Source of the DNA: Nocardia cyriacigeorgica NBRC 100375
GTDB taxonomy: Bacteria; Actinomycetota; Actinomycetes; Mycobacteriales; Mycobacteriaceae
Direction: 5' to 3'
DNA: 36,598 nucleotides
Assembly: GCF_000308555.1 (NCBI RefSeq)
Contig: NZ_BAFY01000163.1
Span: 1-36,598, forward strand
Part shown: positions 33,709-36,598 of the stretch, in pieces
Layout of the letters: every line of letters begins with the position of its first letter
Numbering within the stretch: position 1 is the first letter of the stretch
The notes under the pieces: generated by a model
Seen by the model: the letters and a program-made list of their open reading frames with translations, nothing else
Database searches by the model: none
What the model was told of the DNA's origin: nothing
Translations under genes and position numbers: made by a program

Positions 33709-33779
33709 GGTGGAGTGGCCGAGTGGTGAGGCAACGGCCTGCAAAGCCGTGCACACGGGTTCGATTCCCGTCTCCACCT
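33709..33779 (+). tRNA. tRNA-Cys (anticodon GCA)
   Basis: Cloverleaf with acceptor GGTGGAG/CTCCACC, anticodon stem ACGGC/GCCGT around CTGCAAA, and T-arm with TTCGATT. Anticodon GCA. The 71-nt length is usual for tRNA-Cys. No encoded CCA; 1 nt before the next tRNA. Confidence 0.96.
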
Positions 33780-33780
33780 C

Positions 33781-33855
33781 GCGCGATTAGCTCAGCGGGA
33801 GAGCGCTTCCCTGACACGGAAGAGGTCACTGGTTCAATCCCAGTATCGCGCACCA
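33781..33855 (+). tRNA. tRNA-Val (anticodon GAC)
   Basis: Cloverleaf with acceptor GCGCGAT/ATCGCGC, anticodon stem CTTCC/GGAAG around CTGACAC, T-arm ACTGG-TTCAATC-CCAGT, and an encoded CCA at 33853-33855. Anticodon GAC. It differs in most stems from the minus-strand tRNA-Val(CAC). Confidence 0.97.
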
Positions 33856-33857
33856 CA

Positions 33858-33887
33858 CGAAAGCCCCGGCTCCGGCCGGGGCTTTCG
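33858..33887 (+). terminator. Terminator of the tRNA cluster
   Basis: Perfect 13-bp arms (CGAAAGCCCCGGC at 33858-33870 and its complement at 33875-33887) enclose the loop TCCG, a stable tetraloop context. It begins 3 nt after tRNA-Val(GAC). Confidence 0.88.
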
Positions 33888-34053
33888 TGCTTTCCATGGC
33901 TTCTTGTTCCAGGGCCAGCCTGCCCGACCTCCCGGCGAACCGAGAGCCGGCCCCGCGGATCCGGTCGGCCGGACCCGTCGGTGCCCCCCGCTAGGCTGAC
34001 GCCGACAACGGCGAACCGACCGGGAAACCGGTCCACGGCAGAAGGTCATGTGA

Positions 34054-35298
34054 GTGGCGACAGATGGGGTTCGGGACCAGCAGCGCAGCGCCGGGCAACC
34101 GAGTGCCGAGGCCACCGCCGACGACATGGTGGACGATCTCGCCGAACACCTGACCTTCGCACTCGACGACATCGACGAACACCTGGCGCGCCTGATCGAC
34201 GACTACGCCATCGACCGCCCACGCGGCGCCGAAATCCTGCGGCTGCGCCTCGGGATCGGCGACCAGGGACCGGAAACGCTCACCCGAATCGGGGCACGAT
34301 TCGACTTCTCCCGAGACCGGATCCGGCAACTACACACCAAAGCGGTCGGCGAACTCATCCGCCAGGCCAAGCTCACCGGCGAGCTCCCCGCGGACGAGTT
34401 CGCGCAGCGCTACCCCACCACCGCCAAGGACCAGCAGCTGGTGCGGGCGCTGCTGACCGAAACCTACGTCACCGCTACCGATCTCGTCGCCAACGAGCTC
34501 TCCTACCTGAAACTGCGGCTGGCCGGCCACGACGCCGCCGACGCCAAACGGGTCTCCGGATTCGTCGCGCAGCGCCTGGCCGCGTGGCGGAAGAAGACCA
34601 ACCACCGACTGGCCAGGCTGCACGACGGTGCACCCTTCCCCGTCGGCCACGATCACGCCTGGCTCGACCACATCGACTGGCCGCCCGACGCCACCTCCCC
34701 CGCTCCCCTGCCCACCGACTCCGCGCGCACCCTCGACGGCGACGACGACGGACGCGGCCGCTTCTACCTGGACAAAGTGGGCCGCGACGTCGGCTGCGAT
34801 TCCGGCCTCGATGCCCGGTTGCTCGGTGTGCTCAATGCCGACGAGCAGATCAGCACCTTCCAGGAGAACCCCGACGCGGTGCTCTACCGGGTGGACGGCG
34901 AGGAAGGGGTGCACTTCCCCACCGCCGCCGCCCGGCTCGCCGACGGCCGCGTCGCACTGATCGATGTGCAACCGCTCGGCCGGGTCGCCTACCGCGACTA
35001 CCGCGCCCGGGCCGCTGCTGCCCGCAGCTACGCGCACGACAACGGCTGGGGCTGGCTGGTGTGGACCGGCTCGGCCGTCGGCGTACTGGAGGTGGCCGAG
35101 CGCCGTGTCGACGCCGCGCTGGAAACCCGCCTGACCGAGCTGGTCGAGCAGGGTGGGGCGAGCTGGGCCGCGCTCGGGCAGCTACGCGCCGACACCGGCC
35201 TCACGCCGTTGGATCTGGCGGCGGCAGTGCTGCGGCACGACTGGTCCTGGGATCGCGGCACGCACCGGATCAGCGCATCACCAGTGTCGCCGTCATGA
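34054..35298 (+). CDS. Sigma-region-4-like HTH protein with degenerate TnsA-like nuclease fold
   Basis: The 414-residue protein has an N-terminal helix-turn-helix like sigma-70 region 4 (about residues 55-105: RGAEILRLRLGIGD ... TLTRIGARFDFSRDRIRQL). A helical middle follows. A region at about 238-350 resembles TnsA-type PD-(D/E)XK nucleases (FYLDKVGRDVGCDSGLDARL, HFPTAAARLADGRVALIDVQ, AAAARSYAHDNGWGWLVW). The expected catalytic D and E-x-K are replaced (PTA and D304-V-Q306), so cutting activity is probably lost. A small C-terminal helical domain (359-400) could bind DNA. GTG 34054 is the start. It overlaps the convergent CoiA-like gene by 29 nt and lies beside a tRNA cluster. Function unknown. 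Confidence 0.7.
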   Translation: MATDGVRDQQRSAGQPSAEATADDMVDDLAEHLTFALDDIDEHLARLIDDYAIDRPRGAEILRLRLGIGDQGPETLTRIGARFDFSRDRIRQLHTKAVGELIRQAKLTGELPADEFAQRYPTTAKDQQLVRALLTETYVTATDLVANELSYLKLRLAGHDAADAKRVSGFVAQRLAAWRKKTNHRLARLHDGAPFPVGHDHAWLDHIDWPPDATSPAPLPTDSARTLDGDDDGRGRFYLDKVGRDVGCDSGLDARLLGVLNADEQISTFQENPDAVLYRVDGEEGVHFPTAAARLADGRVALIDVQPLGRVAYRDYRARAAAARSYAHDNGWGWLVWTGSAVGVLEVAERRVDAALETRLTELVEQGGASWAALGQLRADTGLTPLDLAAAVLRHDWSWDRGTHRISASPVSPS

Positions 35299-36238
35299 AC
35301 GTCACCAGCAGCATCATCGCGAAGATGGTGATCAACTGCCATTGATTGATGGTCTGATGCAATCGGCCGATCGCCGCACGCAACGCTCGTTCGGAGCGCT
35401 GCTGGTCGATGAGCTTGCGGTTGGCCTCGGCCACCGCGTCGGCGTGTTTTTGCACGTTGTGCTCGGACCGCTCCATCCGGTGAGTGAGCTTGGCGATCTG
35501 TTTGGTCTTGTCCCGCACCGATTTCCGTGACATCGCCAGCGCGGTGCGCTGGTTCACCAGCTCCTGGCGCTGACGGGCGATCAACATCGCCTGGGTCTTG
35601 GTGTGCTGCTCCCAATCGGTCACCGATGCCCATCCCTTCCTCAACTCGTCGCGGTAGCCCCACGCGACCTCACCATCGACCCACTGACGCAGGAACTCTC
35701 GTAATTCGTAGGGCTCCTGCCGTGGCACCACCACACCGTCGGGACCGAGCTCCAGCACACCCGAAACGGTGCGATAGTCGCAGGCGTTGGGTTCGAGATC
35801 CTCGATACCGAGTGCGGGCAGCTGCGCCACCCAGAAACCGGGGGCGCACAGCCACAGCACGCCGGTGAAACCGATGGCGCGCAACCGGTCCGTATGTGCC
35901 TGTGCCAGTTCCTGAGTCAGCGGTCCGGTGCGTACCTCGATGGCGTAGCGGCTGTCACCTTTACGCCAGTAGACATCTACGGTCACCGAGCCGATGCGGC
36001 GGTCCACCACGGCCTCGTCGGCGCCGAACGCGAGCATCCGCGCGGCCAGCCAGAACTTCAGTCGCTGGACATCCCACTGCGCGGCGACACACCGCGCGCA
36101 CCCGCATCCGTAGCCGGCGGGCGACTCCACCGCCTGCCGCGTTTTCCCTGGTCCGTCCGATATCCCCAGCTCGGCAAGGATTGCCCGGCGCCCGCACGCG
36201 TTGTCTGTCCGCTGCTTCGTCTGCACGCGACCACCCAC
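35270..36238 (-). CDS. CoiA-like nuclease-fold protein with coiled coil and C-terminal membrane anchor
   Basis: The 322-residue protein has a cysteine cluster (Cys45, Cys47, Cys50 in YGCGCARC). A domain like competence protein CoiA follows (about residues 52-145: LKFWLAARMLA, VTVDVYWRKGDSRYAIEVRTG, GFTGVLWLCAPG). Asp88 and Glu101-V-Arg103 fit the D...E-x-K core, with Lys replaced by Arg (Gln in CoiA as I recall it). Residues about 208-298 are charged and form a likely coiled coil. Residues 300-320 are a membrane segment at the extreme C-terminus, so the enzyme domain should face the cytoplasm. GTG 36238 is the start; GTG 36226 is possible. It is not near any other competence gene. Confidence 0.72.
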   Translation of the reverse strand: MGGRVQTKQRTDNACGRRAILAELGISDGPGKTRQAVESPAGYGCGCARCVAAQWDVQRLKFWLAARMLAFGADEAVVDRRIGSVTVDVYWRKGDSRYAIEVRTGPLTQELAQAHTDRLRAIGFTGVLWLCAPGFWVAQLPALGIEDLEPNACDYRTVSGVLELGPDGVVVPRQEPYELREFLRQWVDGEVAWGYRDELRKGWASVTDWEQHTKTQAMLIARQRQELVNQRTALAMSRKSVRDKTKQIAKLTHRMERSEHNVQKHADAVAEANRKLIDQQRSERALRAAIGRLHQTINQWQLITIFAMMLLVTFMTATLVMR

Positions 36239-36331
36239 CTAACCCATCCCATAGCGACCTGCCCGGCACAGACCGGCACTTTCCAGGGTGCGGCAACCGA
36301 CCGGTCCTCGCCACCCTTTCACCGTGAGGCG

Positions 36332-36598
36332 TTATCCAGATGCGACTCGCCCGCGACTGCGCTGCCGCCGCGGTGTGATGTCGGCCGCGTCCGGATCGGC
36401 CTCGGTGGCGGGTCCGCGAGTGAGAATCGCGCGGATCAGCCCGCGCAACCATAGATGACCGCCGTCGGCGGTGTTGCGCGGATGCCATGCCATGCCGACG
36501 GAAATGCCCGGCAGCGGCAGCGGAATGTCGAAGGGGCACAGTCCCAATGGGCCGAACAGGCCGGCACCGAGGCGCGCCGGGGCGGGGCAGACGAGCCC
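36332..36598 (-). CDS. LysR family regulator, C-terminal fragment (runs off the window)
   Basis: The last 88 residues before the stop are visible. The pattern LGLCPFDIPLPLPGISVGMA, then WHPRNTADGGHLWLRGLIRAI, is typical of the end of a LysR effector-binding domain (the AWHPR ... H.WLR region). A basic tail of about 25 residues follows. The helix-turn-helix is outside the window, so the assignment rests on this C-terminal pattern. Confidence 0.75.
   Translation of the reverse strand, partial: GLVCPAPARLGAGLFGPLGLCPFDIPLPLPGISVGMAWHPRNTADGGHLWLRGLIRAILTRGPATEADPDAADITPRRQRSRGRVASG

Noticed and set aside
33686..34036. Minus-strand ORF over the tRNA cluster
   Set aside because: It contains antisense tRNA-derived peptide (RDTGIEPVTSSV type) and cannot be a real protein gene.
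1..36598. CRISPR arrays, insertion sequences or prophage
   Set aside because: No regularly spaced repeat array, transposase, integrase or phage structural gene was found on either strand.

Overview
The window is high-GC actinobacterial DNA. Gene content and order place it in the Mycobacteriales, most likely Nocardia or a close relative. From memory of the Mycobacterium tuberculosis map, the order secD-yajC ... ruvB-ruvA-ruvC ... yebC-pdxT-tesB-pdxS ... nudix-pimA-patA-pgsA-HIT-thrS is the conserved backbone there too. Here it is interrupted by lineage-specific genes. No search was run; functions rest on motifs read from the sequence and on family knowledge.

Layout. 1-1082: the 5' part of secD and yajC (Sec translocon accessories). 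1259-4092: an accessory block with a Baeyer-Villiger monooxygenase divergent from a TetR regulator over a clear operator, then a protein with four DivIVA-type motifs. 4103-6357: the ruvCAB operon, with a LexA-type SOS box upstream of ruvC. 6548-13937: a VWA-domain surface protein, a membrane esterase, a 3-hydroxyacyl-CoA dehydrogenase, a LysR/MFS divergent pair with three operator half-sites, and a macrodomain protein. 14085-16574: small regulatory modules (DUF5988-like protein, ArsR+SRPBCC, NAD(P)-binding protein/MarR), several with operators over probable leaderless promoters.

16673-27960: the conserved core. It holds yebC, both subunits of PLP synthase (pdxT, pdxS), tesB, an MTB12-like secreted protein, and a tightly coupled thrS-HIT-pgsA-patA-pimA-nudix operon. 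Four of its five junctions are 4-nt overlaps. The operon combines threonyl-tRNA charging with the first steps of phosphatidylinositol mannoside synthesis. A 30-codon hydrophobic ORF with a full Shine-Dalgarno match lies between the operon and pdxS.

28222-31967: a PGPGW membrane protein overlapping a FhuF-type 2Fe-2S reductase, then a SulP transporter fused to a beta-carbonic anhydrase. 31968-33121 has few genes but holds two near-identical copies of a direct-repeat element. Each lies about 140 nt upstream of a start codon on the minus strand (SulP-CA and a 64-aa ORF). 33124-33855 holds four tRNAs (Val-CAC on minus; Gly-GCC, Cys-GCA, Val-GAC on plus).

34054-36238: two convergent, overlapping genes beside the tRNAs. 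One has a sigma-region-4-like helix-turn-helix joined to a degraded TnsA-like nuclease fold. The other is a CoiA-like nuclease-fold protein with a coiled coil and a C-terminal membrane anchor. This pair and the duplicated direct-repeat element are the best candidates for something undescribed. The window ends in the C-terminus of a LysR-type regulator.
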